DNA from: an uncultured Verrucomicrobiae bacterium
Lineage (GTDB): Bacteria > Verrucomicrobiota > Verrucomicrobiia > Limisphaerales > AAA164-E04
DNA: 64,000 bases
Assembly: GCA_951813855.1 (NCBI GenBank)
Contig: OX638380.1
Location: 636,876 to 700,875, forward strand
Direction of reading: 5' to 3'
Positions 35,023 through 45,713 of this stretch are shown piece after piece. Numbering within the stretch: position 1 is the first letter of the stretch; the number at the start of each line of letters is the position of its first letter. Made by a program: the position numbers and the translations under genes. Under the pieces are notes generated by a model. That model was not told the DNA's origin. It searched no databases and saw only the letters and a program-made list of their open reading frames with translations.

Positions 35023-35699
35023 TAAGAAAAGGGCGCCTTGCGCGTCTCTTGAAGTACTCGGGAATACTGCAAGGCCGGCATCATTTCCCCAGAGAAAACG
35101 CTTGACGCCACCTCGGATAATGTCTTCGAATTACTTTCTTTTACCGACCCGGCTCCCGATTAAATCGGAATCGTAACCGACGAAATCATTGCGGAACAAA
35201 CAGGCTCGGGACGACTCGTTTTTAAGGCGCGAATCCAGCCGTGACCGTCTTTCCGAATAGTCGAGCAATTCCTTGGAAATCGTTCCCGCCGCCCCGAGGA
35301 ATCCTAGCGAAAACCATGCGAAAAACGCCCCGGCTTCCGGCCGTTCTTCGAAGTAATAAACGAAGCGGCGCTACCACCGGCGAGACTCAGTAACCGAATG
35401 CTCGAACCTACCGTCATTTATATCGATAATGATGAGCGACCGATCGACGACTGAACTTGCGATTCGACCGAATCGCGGCATCGGAACATCAGCGATCGGC
35501 GATCGGCGCAACGAAAGTTCCGATGCGCCGCCTAACTCTTCCTTAGGTTCGTTTGACAAACCGACAAGCCACGATACGAACGGCCGTCAGACTTTCGCTT
35601 TCGACTTCGAAACGATTGCGGCGGCCGCACCAACCGGCAGAATTCGAATTCCCGGCGATTATCGAAGAGTATTGTTCCCTCCTTGCCGAGCCGGCTAGG
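35023..35699. other. Apparently non-coding DNA between two mobile elements
   Basis: About 680 bases. Open frames exist on both strands (for example 35429-35698 plus, 35371-35559 minus), but they lack family features and overlap each other. A short tandem agcgatcggcgatcggcg lies near 35491-35508. No RNA gene or promoter recognised. It could be a deeply decayed gene next to the methylase. Confidence 0.45.
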
Positions 35700-38147
35700 C
35701 CTACCGTGTAGATAAAAAAAGATCTGGACAATGGGATTCACTTCGAGTAATTTCGGGGTGTGAAACGAGGGAACATCAATCTGGTTTTGAAAACCGCCGA
35801 GGCGCAATCAAGGATCATTGGCCTCTTAGCGGCTGAAACTTTCACGAGCCGGAATGCTTTCGGACGCCGGGTTTGCGAAACTTTCGATTTTAGAAATCGA
35901 GGTGGCCGGCTTCAGGTCGCCGGTTGTTTGAAGGTGCTGAGAACGTTGGCGTCGAACCACCCGGAGATCCGATTGCCGGACGCTCAGCCGTCGGTGAAGT
36001 CCTCGGGGCCGCGCTTGTTAGCTCAGGCGATTCCGGAACCCGAAGCGGTTCCGGACAAGTTGAAGGCCGTTCGGAATCTCAATATTATCTGGGTTGAAAC
36101 TTCGGAGGATCGAGCCATTTGGAACACCCTGATCGCTCGAGAGCATCCCCAGGGGATCGCGACTTTCGCCGGTCAGCAACTGCGCTATCTGTTCCATTCG
36201 GAGCATGGCTATTTGGGGGCCGCCGGCTTTGCCGCCGCGGCCTTGAAAGTTCGGGCGCGGGATCACTGGATAGCCTGGTCGGAGTCGGTGCGAAAGGCTC
36301 AGCTTGATCGAATGGTTTGCCTGAATCGATTCTTGATCCGCTCCAGGGTCCGCTGCCGGAATCTGGCGAGTCACCTGCTAGGAACTCTGCTGCGCCGGCT
36401 ACCCGAGGAATTCCAAACCCGCTACAATCAAGAACCTTGGCTGGTGGAAACCTATCTGGACGAGGGTTACCAAGGAACCTGTCTCAAGGCCGCTAATTTC
36501 ATCTTGGTCGGGAAGACGGCCGGGCGAGGACGGCAGGATCGAAAAAACCTTCGCCAAAAAACGGTCAAGCGGATATTCGTGAGACCCTTGCGGCGCGATT
36601 GGCGCCGGCGCCTGGGAGTTCCCCGGGTTGAGCTGGCGGCCACGCTGCCGATCGGAGCGGGACTGAATTCAGAAGAATGGGCCGCGAATGAGTTTGGAGA
36701 AGCCAGGTTGGGGGATCAGCGCTTGACAGCCCGACTGATCAAAAGCGCTTCGCTGCTGGCGGAGTATCCGGGGCGAGCCATCAATGCCAACGACCAGAGC
36801 GACGAAGCGGCGATCTGCGGCTATTATCGTTTGATTGAGCAACCGGAGACCTCGGAGGTCACGGTGCCCAACATCTTGGCGCCACATCGGGAACGCAGCC
36901 TGCGACGCATGCGCGGTCAAAAGACGGTGCTGGCGATTCAAGACGGCACCGATTTCAATTTCACCACTCGCCCCGGGTGCGAAGACTTAAGCCTTATCGG
37001 GCAGAATCAAACCCAGGCCAAGGCCTTCGGCCTGCATCTTCACGCTACTTTGGCGGTCACCGATCAAGGTCTGCCTTTGGGGCTGTTGCGCTTGGGATTT
37101 GATCCGACACCCGAAGTCGCCGCCCAATCAGAACGCTTGGCCTCACAACGTTGGTTGGCTGGCTGGAAAGATTGCGCCGACGCGGCGAGTCAACTGACTC
37201 GCCGAACGCAGGTTATCTCGGTGTGCGATCGCGAGGCGGACCTGTTCGAATTATTTCACGCTCAGCGTCAACGCCCTCGAACGGAACTACTGGTGCGAGC
37301 CCGACACGACCGAAAATTAAAGCCTGAAGAAGCGAAACTATTCGCCACTATCAAACGGCAACGGCCCGCGGATCATTTGAGCCTGGAAGTCGACGGTCTG
37401 ACGGAACGCCCGAAATCCAGCCGCAAGGCAGCTCGACCGACGCGGAAGAAGCGAGTGGCGCGCTGCGTGTTGCGGTTCTGTCACGTGACGCTGCCCGCGA
37501 CGAAAACATATCTCCAGGCCGATCCGGTCCGGCTCTCCGCCGTTCATGTTGAGGAAACCGACCCGCCCGAAGAGGAAAAACCCCTCCAGTGGTACTTATT
37601 GACTAGCGTGGAAGTCAAAGATGCCGAAAAAGCCGCCGAAATGGTGAGGTTTTATAATCAACGTTGGCGGATCGAGGATTTTTTTCGAGTCCTCAAATCG
37701 GGATGCAAAGCCGAATACTTGATGTTCCGTACCGCCAGCAGATTACAACGAGCCATCGCGATCAATGCCGTGATCGCTTGGCGTATCATGGTGATGACGC
37801 TCTTGGGTCGCCAAGTGCCTGATTGCGATCCGAAATTAATGTTCAGCGATGAGGAACTGAGTTTTCTAAAGCACTACGCCTTGGCACTCAAGATGAAATT
37901 GCCGAATGAGTTGGGCAACGCGGTTCGGTTGGTAGCCGAGCTGGGAGGCTACCGCGGTCGCAAGCATGATACCGAACCCGGAAATCAAATCATGTGGTAT
38001 GGCTATACGAAGCTTTCGGGAGCGAGTTTGGGACATCGCTACGGCTACGGCGCCAAGTGTGCCGAGGTATACGAAGCAGCGTATAAGGCAGGTTTTGAGG
38101 CAGGCAAAAAAGCCATTGCCATGTAATTTTATGTCTACTCGGTAGGG
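35700..38147 (+). mobile_element. IS4-family (Tn5/ISPepr1-like) element with DUF4338-bearing transposase
   Basis: Ends are 14-bp inverted repeats: ccctaccgtgtaga (35700-35713) and its complement at 38134-38147, matching at 13 of 14. The five bases ctagg flank both sides (35695-35699 and 38148-38152), a likely target duplication (six bases if one shared g is counted). The single gene fills the element and is uninterrupted, so it may still move. Confidence 0.78.
35760..38126 (+). CDS. Transposase: DruA-like DUF4338 domain fused to IS4/Tn5-type DDE domain
   Basis: 788 residues from a GTG start. Residues about 20-290 match DUF4338, the family of the Druantia defence protein DruA: LNRFLIRSRVRCRNLASHLL, RRLPEEFQTRYNQEPWLVET, then GTCLKAANFILVGKTAGRGR and KTVKRIFVRPLRRDWR. 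Residues about 300-788 are an IS4-family transposase of the Tn5/ISPepr1 kind: FGEARLGDQRLTARLIK, AICGYYRLIEQPE, first Asp in LAIQDGTDFNF, second Asp in VISVCDREADLFELF, and YNQRWRIEDFFRVLKSGCKA with the Y(2)R(3)E(6)K glutamate. Terminal repeats and target duplication surround it. Such a two-domain architecture is, to my knowledge, seen in some annotated IS4 transposases; the job of DUF4338 here is not known. Confidence 0.88.
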   Translation: MKRGNINLVLKTAEAQSRIIGLLAAETFTSRNAFGRRVCETFDFRNRGGRLQVAGCLKVLRTLASNHPEIRLPDAQPSVKSSGPRLLAQAIPEPEAVPDKLKAVRNLNIIWVETSEDRAIWNTLIAREHPQGIATFAGQQLRYLFHSEHGYLGAAGFAAAALKVRARDHWIAWSESVRKAQLDRMVCLNRFLIRSRVRCRNLASHLLGTLLRRLPEEFQTRYNQEPWLVETYLDEGYQGTCLKAANFILVGKTAGRGRQDRKNLRQKTVKRIFVRPLRRDWRRRLGVPRVELAATLPIGAGLNSEEWAANEFGEARLGDQRLTARLIKSASLLAEYPGRAINANDQSDEAAICGYYRLIEQPETSEVTVPNILAPHRERSLRRMRGQKTVLAIQDGTDFNFTTRPGCEDLSLIGQNQTQAKAFGLHLHATLAVTDQGLPLGLLRLGFDPTPEVAAQSERLASQRWLAGWKDCADAASQLTRRTQVISVCDREADLFELFHAQRQRPRTELLVRARHDRKLKPEEAKLFATIKRQRPADHLSLEVDGLTERPKSSRKAARPTRKKRVARCVLRFCHVTLPATKTYLQADPVRLSAVHVEETDPPEEEKPLQWYLLTSVEVKDAEKAAEMVRFYNQRWRIEDFFRVLKSGCKAEYLMFRTASRLQRAIAINAVIAWRIMVMTLLGRQVPDCDPKLMFSDEELSFLKHYALALKMKLPNELGNAVRLVAELGGYRGRKHDTEPGNQIMWYGYTKLSGASLGHRYGYGAKCAEVYEAAYKAGFEAGKKAIAM

Positions 38148-38264
38148 CTAGGCGCCGGAATATCCTTGGGCCACGCCTTGTAATCAGTGTCGCAAGCAGA
38201 AGAACGAAGCGCATCCTGAGCCAAACTACGGAGTCGTATCGGCAAGTATCGTGACAGCCTTAAG

Positions 38265-39698
38265 ATGAATCATTGTGAAAACACCGACCAATTCGCCGCC
38301 GCAGAACACCTGGCCGGAACGATAAATCGAAAGTGCCGCGATCAAGGGATCGAGGAATTTTCGGTTCGAGCGTTTCTTCGTGCGGTTTCCCGATACCGGT
38401 CGGGCGCTTCGGGATGGATCCGGGAACACGAGATTCAAGCGGTCGATTCGCTTCCGGATGCCGGCAACCTTCCCCCTGCCACCAAGCCGAACACCCTACT
38501 CAAGCAATTGGCGATCGTCAAACTCAACGGCGGTCTGGGAACCAGCATGGGACTCGACTCGCCCAAATCCCTCTTGCCCATCAAAGAGGGCAACACTTTC
38601 TTGGATCTGATCGCCCGTCAGGTTCTCGACCTGCGCCGGGGCGCACGCGCTCCCCTGTTCTATCTGATGAACAGTTTTCATTCCCGGGAAGCCTCCCTAA
38701 GCCAGCTGCGACGGTATGCCAAACTCGTCAATCCCGACGGCCTCAGCGATTTCGTTCAAAACCAGGTTCCCAAACTGGACGCTCGAACGCTGATGCCCGT
38801 CGCTTGGCCGGCGGACCCGGCTCTGGAATGGTGTCCTCCTGGACACGGCGACCTCTATCCCTCTCTGGCAGGCAGCGGACTTCTGGATCGGTTGCTGGAA
38901 CGAAACGTCCGTTTTCTCTTCGTCTCCAATGCGGACAATCTCGGAGCGACGGCCGATCCCGCTCTGCTGGAATACTTTAGCTCCTCGGGCGCCGATTTCA
39001 TGATGGAAACCGCCCGGCGTACGCCGGCCGACCGGAAAGGAGGACACTTGGCACGTCGCCGATCGGACGGAAAACTGATCCTGAGGGAACTGGCGCAATG
39101 CGCCCCGGAAGAACAGGATCAATTTCAAAACACCGAACGTTACGCCTGGTTTAACACGAACAATCTCTGGATCCGGCTGGACCGGTTGCATGCCTGCCTG
39201 GAACGGAAAGCGGGGTTGCTGGACCTACCGGTCATTCCTAACCGTAAAACCCTGGACCCCGGCGACTCGACCACCCCGGAAGTGTTGCAACTGGAATCGG
39301 CCATGGGATCGGCCATCGAATGTTTCGATTCGACTCTCGCTCTCGCCGTGCCCCGGTCACGTTTCGCCCCGGTTAAAACGACCTCCGATCTGTTAGCGGT
39401 CCGGTCCAACGCTTATCGCATCGGCGACGGTCACCGCATCGTGCTGGATCCGAGCCGCAACGGCCGCCCTCCGGTCGTCATTCTGAACCCTCGATTCTTT
39501 CGGCTGCTTTCGGAATTCGAAAACCGTTGTAACGAAGGCGTTCCTTCGCTCGTCGACTGCGAACGGCTGGAAGTGTCCGGCGACTTGGCATTCAGCCAAA
39601 ACGTCATCTGCCGGGGACAAGTCCGGTTCGTTCGCCACGAATCGGGCACCGCGACGATTCCTTCCGGCCGATACAGCGACCAAACCGTCGACCTTTAG
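38265..39698 (+). CDS. UTP-glucose-1-phosphate uridylyltransferase (UDPGP family)
   Basis: 477 residues. Of the eukaryotic-like UDPGP/UGP2 type, unrelated in length to bacterial GalU. Seen: LAIVKLNGGLGTSMGLDSPK (nucleotide-binding start), SLLPIKEGNTFLDL, APLFYLMNSFHS, CPPGHGDLYPSL (sugar and uridine contacts), FLFVSNADNLGA, RKGGHLARR and YAWFNTNNLWI, followed by a C-terminal beta-helix-like part. It makes UDP-glucose from UTP and glucose 1-phosphate for glycan or trehalose/glucoside synthesis. Complements the phosphohexomutase and the glucose-1-phosphate-releasing GH13_18 enzyme in this window. Starts about 110 bases beyond the IS4 element, which left it intact. Confidence 0.92.
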   Translation: MNHCENTDQFAAAEHLAGTINRKCRDQGIEEFSVRAFLRAVSRYRSGASGWIREHEIQAVDSLPDAGNLPPATKPNTLLKQLAIVKLNGGLGTSMGLDSPKSLLPIKEGNTFLDLIARQVLDLRRGARAPLFYLMNSFHSREASLSQLRRYAKLVNPDGLSDFVQNQVPKLDARTLMPVAWPADPALEWCPPGHGDLYPSLAGSGLLDRLLERNVRFLFVSNADNLGATADPALLEYFSSSGADFMMETARRTPADRKGGHLARRRSDGKLILRELAQCAPEEQDQFQNTERYAWFNTNNLWIRLDRLHACLERKAGLLDLPVIPNRKTLDPGDSTTPEVLQLESAMGSAIECFDSTLALAVPRSRFAPVKTTSDLLAVRSNAYRIGDGHRIVLDPSRNGRPPVVILNPRFFRLLSEFENRCNEGVPSLVDCERLEVSGDLAFSQNVICRGQVRFVRHESGTATIPSGRYSDQTVDL

Positions 39699-39765
39699 GG
39701 CGACGGCCCGCCTCAGGTAAAGGAATCTGGACATATTTACTCCCTGACTCTAAGGTTATTTTCCG

Positions 39766-40617
39766 ATGACAACTGAAGATCATGCCGGCGACGTAATTCG
39801 CAAGGCGCGCCAGGGATTGAAAATATCTGCCGAAAAGGTCGCCTCCACAGCGAAAGTCGACACCTTCCGCCTCAAACAGTACGAATTCGAAGGCACCCCG
39901 CTCGACGGCATCGATTTGGCGGCCGTCGCGCAATTGCTGAACCTGAACGGCACTTCGCTGCAAGGCCTCGCCGACGGTTGGGAACCGCAGGATATTTCGC
40001 TCGCCCAATGGCCGCACGTCGAAGTCGTCGAAGGCGATACCGGCGGCATGTCGGTCAATTGTTATCTGGTTTGGGACGAAGCGACCAAGCAAGCGGCGCT
40101 GTTCGATACCGGATGGATCGCCGAACCAATCACCCGTATTCTGGAACGTCACGATCTTTCCCTGAAGTATATTTTCCTGACCCACGCCCACAACGATCAC
40201 ATCGCCGCCCTGGAAGAACTCCGGAAACTCGGATGCCAAGCGCCGATCTACGCCCGTCAGGCCGACGCCCCCGACCGGAAACCGCTCGCCCCGGAAGACC
40301 GGTTCCGAATCGGCGACCTGTCGGTCACTTGGCGCGAAACTCCGGGTCATACGGCCGACGGCATCACCTTCGTCGTCGAAGGGTTCCCCGAACCTTCCGC
40401 TCCGGTCGCCATGGTCGGCGACGCGATATTCGCCGGGTCCATAGGCGGCGCCATGAACCATTTCGAATTAGCTAAAAACCGCATCGCCCAGCAAATCCTC
40501 TCGCTTCCTCCCGGCACCCTGATCTGTCCGGGGCACGGCCCCTTGACCACGGTGGACGAACAATTAGAACACAACCCGTTTTTCGTGGGTCGAACCGGGC
40601 AAGAGACCTCCGGCTAG
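39766..40617 (+). CDS. MBL-fold hydrolase with N-terminal HTH
   Basis: 283 residues. Residues about 8-65 resemble an XRE-type helix-turn-helix (VIRKARQGLKISAEKVASTA, then LDGIDLAAVAQLLNL). Residues about 85-275 are a metallo-beta-lactamase fold of the glyoxalase-II kind: NCYLVWDEATKQAALFDTG, metal site FLTHAHNDH, ETPGHTADGITF, MVGDAIFAGSIGG and GTLICPGHGPLTT. All zinc ligands are present. The family hydrolyses thioesters or related bonds; substrate unknown. The HTH suggests self-regulation or ligand sensing. Begins 67 bases after the UGPase stop, so possibly co-transcribed. Confidence 0.85.
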   Translation: MTTEDHAGDVIRKARQGLKISAEKVASTAKVDTFRLKQYEFEGTPLDGIDLAAVAQLLNLNGTSLQGLADGWEPQDISLAQWPHVEVVEGDTGGMSVNCYLVWDEATKQAALFDTGWIAEPITRILERHDLSLKYIFLTHAHNDHIAALEELRKLGCQAPIYARQADAPDRKPLAPEDRFRIGDLSVTWRETPGHTADGITFVVEGFPEPSAPVAMVGDAIFAGSIGGAMNHFELAKNRIAQQILSLPPGTLICPGHGPLTTVDEQLEHNPFFVGRTGQETSG

Positions 40618-40657
40618 CTCACCCCGGATTATCCGCTATCCCTTTCCTGTTAAAGCA

Positions 40658-41386
40658 GTGAGCACGAAGGCCGGCAAACCGACGAACGCCAAACCCAAGC
40701 GTTGGACCTGGAAGCGCATCGGCATCTGGACTTTCTGGATCGTCAACATACTGTGCGTCATCATCGCCCTCCCGTTGCTCATGTCCATCTGGCCGTTGGT
40801 CAAGGCCTATTGGCTCACGCGTTCGGTTTCCGCGGTCGAAAGCAACGAAACGTTTCAGACCAACCAAAGCTCGGTTCCCTCGTTGCTCGCCAACGCCGAA
40901 GAAGAACTCGCGACTCTCAACCAGTCGATGGAGAAAATCGCCCATCTGGAACCGGAGGAATACGATCGCATGGTCGAGCAGTATTTCGGGGATCGGCCCG
41001 CCCCTCCGGAAAACGCCGACGAATTCGACGACGATTCGGCGGTTTTCGAAAGCATCGACAAGATCATCCGGGAAGTCGAAGGCGTCCGGTACCATATCTA
41101 TTTTCTGCACATGAAAGACGCCAACGGCAACCGGGAAACGGTCCAGGCGGCGTTCGAAAAACCGGACCCGGAATACGAACGCAGCATGATGGTAATGAAA
41201 ACGGTCCAGGAAAATCCCCAACTGCGATACATCTACGACAGCGCCTCTCACCTGTTTGCCAAATGGTCGGTCGAAGAGGAAGCTACGGCCTCCGAAGAGG
41301 CTCCGGAAGAAGCGATCGATTTGGAAGTCCTCGAAGAACTGATCTCCGAGCCTGAGAATTTATCTTCCGAAACCCTCCAACCCTAA
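40658..41386 (+). CDS. Single-pass membrane protein of unknown function
   Basis: 242 residues from a GTG start. A basic N-terminus (KAGKPTNAKPKRWTWKR) precedes one membrane helix (IGIWTFWIVNILCVIIALPLL), then a long acidic, helical domain with possible coiled coil (EEELATLNQSMEKIAHLEPE). The end is Glu-rich (EEEATASEEAPEEAIDLEVL). The positive-inside rule predicts the C-terminal part outside the cytoplasm. No family recognised. Lies between the MBL hydrolase (40 bases) and the YqgE gene (51 bases), consistent with one operon. Confidence 0.65.
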   Translation: MSTKAGKPTNAKPKRWTWKRIGIWTFWIVNILCVIIALPLLMSIWPLVKAYWLTRSVSAVESNETFQTNQSSVPSLLANAEEELATLNQSMEKIAHLEPEEYDRMVEQYFGDRPAPPENADEFDDDSAVFESIDKIIREVEGVRYHIYFLHMKDANGNRETVQAAFEKPDPEYERSMMVMKTVQENPQLRYIYDSASHLFAKWSVEEEATASEEAPEEAIDLEVLEELISEPENLSSETLQP

Positions 41387-41437
41387 TCGTCACGCGTTAC
41401 CCGGTTTTTTCGGTTACTAGATCATCAAGTCTGCGTC

Positions 41438-41998
41438 ATGAACCAACCTCATCATTCATTACAGGGTCAGTTGCTCCTGGATGGAGGCAAACTGCGAGGT
41501 TCTTTCTTTCACCGCAGCGTCGTCCTGATTTGTCATCACGACGAAGAAGGCGCCTTTGGATTGGTGCTGAACCGATCGACCCGACGCAACATCGGCAACT
41601 TCATATTCGGCGATTCGCCCCCGGCGCTCAAGGAGCATACCTTGTACCTGGGAGGGCCGGTAAAACCTAATTCCCTCAATTACCTTCACTGCGAAGACGC
41701 CGTGCCCTCGAAGGACATCATGAGCAATTTGCACGTGGGAAACTCCATCGAGAAACTGGTCGAGATTTCCGAGGACACCTCTCAAAACACCAAGGTTCGG
41801 GTATTTGCCGGCTACGCCGGCTGGAATCCGGGGCAACTGGACGTCGAACTCGCCGCCAATTCCTGGTTGGTTCATCCGGCATCGATCGACCTCGTATTCG
41901 ACCCGGACTCCGACAACCTCTGGCGGTGCATCCTGGAAACCAAGGATTGGTACCATCGCCTGCTGGCACGCTCGCCGGAAGATCTCTCCTGGAACTGA
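41438..41998 (+). CDS. YqgE/AlgH family protein
   Basis: 186 residues, the usual length. Typical segments: GQLLLDGGKLRGSFFHRSVV, LICHHDEEGAFGLVLNRST, LYLGGPVKPNSLNYLH and FAGYAGWNPGQLDVELAANS, ending in a W-rich region. Members of this family are small cytoplasmic proteins of uncertain role; AlgH affects alginate and stress regulation in Pseudomonas. No partner here identifies the job. Confidence 0.93.
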   Translation: MNQPHHSLQGQLLLDGGKLRGSFFHRSVVLICHHDEEGAFGLVLNRSTRRNIGNFIFGDSPPALKEHTLYLGGPVKPNSLNYLHCEDAVPSKDIMSNLHVGNSIEKLVEISEDTSQNTKVRVFAGYAGWNPGQLDVELAANSWLVHPASIDLVFDPDSDNLWRCILETKDWYHRLLARSPEDLSWN

Positions 41999-42369
41999 AG
42001 GCCGCTGCCGAACCGCGACGGACAGTTGCCGAACGCTGCCGCGCCCCGGAGCGAAAGGCACCGGATCGCTCGGCCCGGAGCGGCAGGGTCCGGCCGGCGA
42101 CACGAAAGTCGAACCCGTCCGCCCGCCGCCGCTCGGAACTCCGCTCCCGGTTAGGCAGTCTCCTTCGCCGCCTTGGTTGCCGCAGCCTTTCCGGGACCGG
42201 CCAACGGCCTGGGAACGTCCGAATCCCCGCTTTAATTTCGAAAAAAAATCAACGCTTCCAGCCGGCAGCGGTCAAAATCAATGATCGGGTCAGCACGAAC
42301 CCGGCCGTGCCGGATCGGTTACTTCGTCGATTCTTCTGCCGCCCCGCTGACCATTCAGAAACCAAGCAA
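41999..42369. other. Gap between yqgE and the DegP-type gene
   Basis: About 370 bases. The DegP frame stays open back to 41926, but this extension is Arg/Pro-rich, overlaps yqgE and precedes a good signal-anchor start, so I read it as non-coding upstream sequence. No hairpin or known motif recognised. Confidence 0.5.
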
Positions 42370-43857
<1,488 letters not shown>

Positions 43858-43890
43858 CGTTCGTTTTATTCCGAGTTCTCCAAACCGCCG

Positions 43891-43930
43891 CCCGGCCATT
43901 CTCCGCAGATTCGGAGCCTGGCCGGGCTTT
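43891..43930 (+). terminator. Probable terminator hairpin after the DegP-type gene
   Basis: Perfect 8-bp outer stem (cccggcca / tggccggg) with an inner ctccg/cggag stem, followed by only a short cttt. Strong hairpin but weak T-tract, so termination may be partial. Confidence 0.4.
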
Positions 43931-44117
43931 CGCGGTGCCGGCCGGGAGTTTTCCCCGCCCGGCTGCTCCTTCACGAATCCCGTTGACCAGAGCCCGGCCG
44001 GCCGTTATCCTGCTCCCTGATTTCGTTCGACGGAATACGCCGCATTCGCCGGAATCTCCCCAGTCGCGTCGTTCAACCGACGGCAAGAGTTCGGGGCCAA
44101 TCGGCGGCCATTAAACC

Positions 44118-44591
44118 ATGCGACATACCATTTCGGTACTGGTAGAAAACAAATTCGGGGTGTTAACGCGAATCGCCGGCCTGTTCAGCGGGCGGGGCTA
44201 CAATATCGATACCCTGAACGTCGCGCCCACTCAAAGCGAAGACACCTCGCAGATGACGATCGTGACCCGGGGCAACGACGCCACCCTCGAGCAAATCGTG
44301 AAACAACTCAACAAGTTGACCGAAGTGCTGGCGGTTCAAGACTTTCGCGAACACGAATACGTCGACCGGGAACTGGTGCTGGCGAAAATCAAGGTGGATT
44401 CGTCGACCCGCTCGGAAATCATGCAAATCACCGATATTTTCCGGGGCAAGATCGTGGACGTGCAACCCCAGACCATCACCGTGGAAATCACCGGTGACGA
44501 AAGCAAGATCGAGAAGTATCTTAGTCTGATGACCAATTTCGGCATTGTTGCCCTGAGCCGAACCGGTAAAGTCGCGCTGTCCCGAAACTAA
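44118..44591 (+). CDS. ilvN: Acetolactate synthase small (regulatory) subunit
   Basis: 157 residues. N-terminal ACT domain ([39 protein letters not shown]) that binds valine for feedback control of the large subunit; C-terminal half ([20 protein letters not shown] and the family-typical [13 protein letters not shown]) is also normal. The catalytic ilvB/ilvI gene is not next to it in this window, which is less usual. ilvC follows after 26 bases, clearly one operon for branched-chain amino acid synthesis. Confidence 0.95.
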   Translation: MRHTISVLVENKFGVLTRIAGLFSGRGYNIDTLNVAPTQSEDTSQMTIVTRGNDATLEQIVKQLNKLTEVLAVQDFREHEYVDRELVLAKIKVDSSTRSEIMQITDIFRGKIVDVQPQTITVEITGDESKIEKYLSLMTNFGIVALSRTGKVALSRN

Positions 44592-44617
44592 CCGAGATCC
44601 CGTACCGACCGAACATT

Positions 44618-45643
44618 ATGCCCGCTAAAGTTTACCGAGACAAAGACGGCGACTTGTCCGTCTTCAAGGGAAAAACGCTAGCCGTGCTGGGGTACGGCTC
44701 CCAGGGACACGCCCATGCCCTCAATTTGAAGGACAGCGGTTGCCAAATTATCGTCGGCCTCTACGAAGGCAGCAAATCGATCGCCGCCGCCGAGCAACAA
44801 GGGTTCAAGGTGTACCCCACCGGCGAAGCCGTGCGCCGGGCCGACGTGATTTTCGTCGCCCTCCCGGACACCAAGCAAGCCGACGTTTATCAGACCGAAA
44901 TCCAACCGAATCTGAGCCAAGGGAAATGCCTGCTGTTCTCGCACGGATTTTCGATCCATTTCGAAACCGTAACCCCGCCACCGGAAATCGATGTCGTTCT
45001 GGTCGCGCCCAAGGGGCCGGGACATACCGTCCGGCGGCAATACGTGGAAGGCAAAGGGGTTCCCTGCCTGATCGCCGTCCATCAAAACCCGACTCGCCAC
45101 GCCAAAAAAACCGCCTTGGCTTGGGCCAAAGGCATCGGCGGCACGCGGGCGGGCGTCATCCAGACGACCTTCCGGGAAGAAACTGAAACCGATCTGTTCG
45201 GCGAACAAACCGTCCTGTGCGGCGGAATCTCCGCCTTGGTGCTGGCCGGATACGAAGTGCTGGTCGAGGCGGGATATCAACCCGAAATGGCTTATTTCGA
45301 ATGCTTGCACGAACTCAAACTGATTGTCGATTTGATCAACGAATCCGGCATCGGCGGCATGCGTTTTTCCGTTTCCGAAACCGCTAAATGGGGTGACGTT
45401 TCCGTCGGGCCAACGATCATCGACGCCGGCGTCAAAAAACGCATGGTGCGGGCCTTGAAAAACATCCAGTCCGGAAAATTCGCGAAGGGTTGGGTGCAGG
45501 AATACCAGTCCGGCTACAAACAATACCAAGCCTTGCTCAAGGCCGGCCAGAATCACGAAATCGAAAAAGTCGGCAAACGCCTGCGCAAGCTGATGCCTTG
45601 GATGCAACAACGTTCGACCGGCGGCGTGCAAGCTTCGTACTAA
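44618..45643 (+). CDS. ilvC: Ketol-acid reductoisomerase (class I)
   Basis: 341 residues, normal for class I. Rossmann fold with [20 protein letters not shown], then the family-typical [20 protein letters not shown], metal-binding [16 protein letters not shown], and the C-terminal knotted helical domain ([19 protein letters not shown] with metal-ligand glutamates, [13 protein letters not shown]). Converts acetolactate to dihydroxyisovalerate with NADPH and Mg. Directly downstream of ilvN. Confidence 0.97.
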   Translation: MPAKVYRDKDGDLSVFKGKTLAVLGYGSQGHAHALNLKDSGCQIIVGLYEGSKSIAAAEQQGFKVYPTGEAVRRADVIFVALPDTKQADVYQTEIQPNLSQGKCLLFSHGFSIHFETVTPPPEIDVVLVAPKGPGHTVRRQYVEGKGVPCLIAVHQNPTRHAKKTALAWAKGIGGTRAGVIQTTFREETETDLFGEQTVLCGGISALVLAGYEVLVEAGYQPEMAYFECLHELKLIVDLINESGIGGMRFSVSETAKWGDVSVGPTIIDAGVKKRMVRALKNIQSGKFAKGWVQEYQSGYKQYQALLKAGQNHEIEKVGKRLRKLMPWMQQRSTGGVQASY

Positions 45644-45713
45644 CCGGCCCGGTCAGCGGAACGGAACCGAGCAACTCAGGGGGAAATCCGGTGTTTCACT
45701 AACAGAGCGGAAT

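Noticed and set aside
35371..35698. Short opposing open frames between the two mobile elements
   Set aside because: They overlap on opposite strands and neither resembles a known protein.
41926..42369. N-terminal extension of the DegP-type protease
   Set aside because: The extension is Arg/Pro-rich, overlaps yqgE and would bury a good signal-anchor start at 42370.
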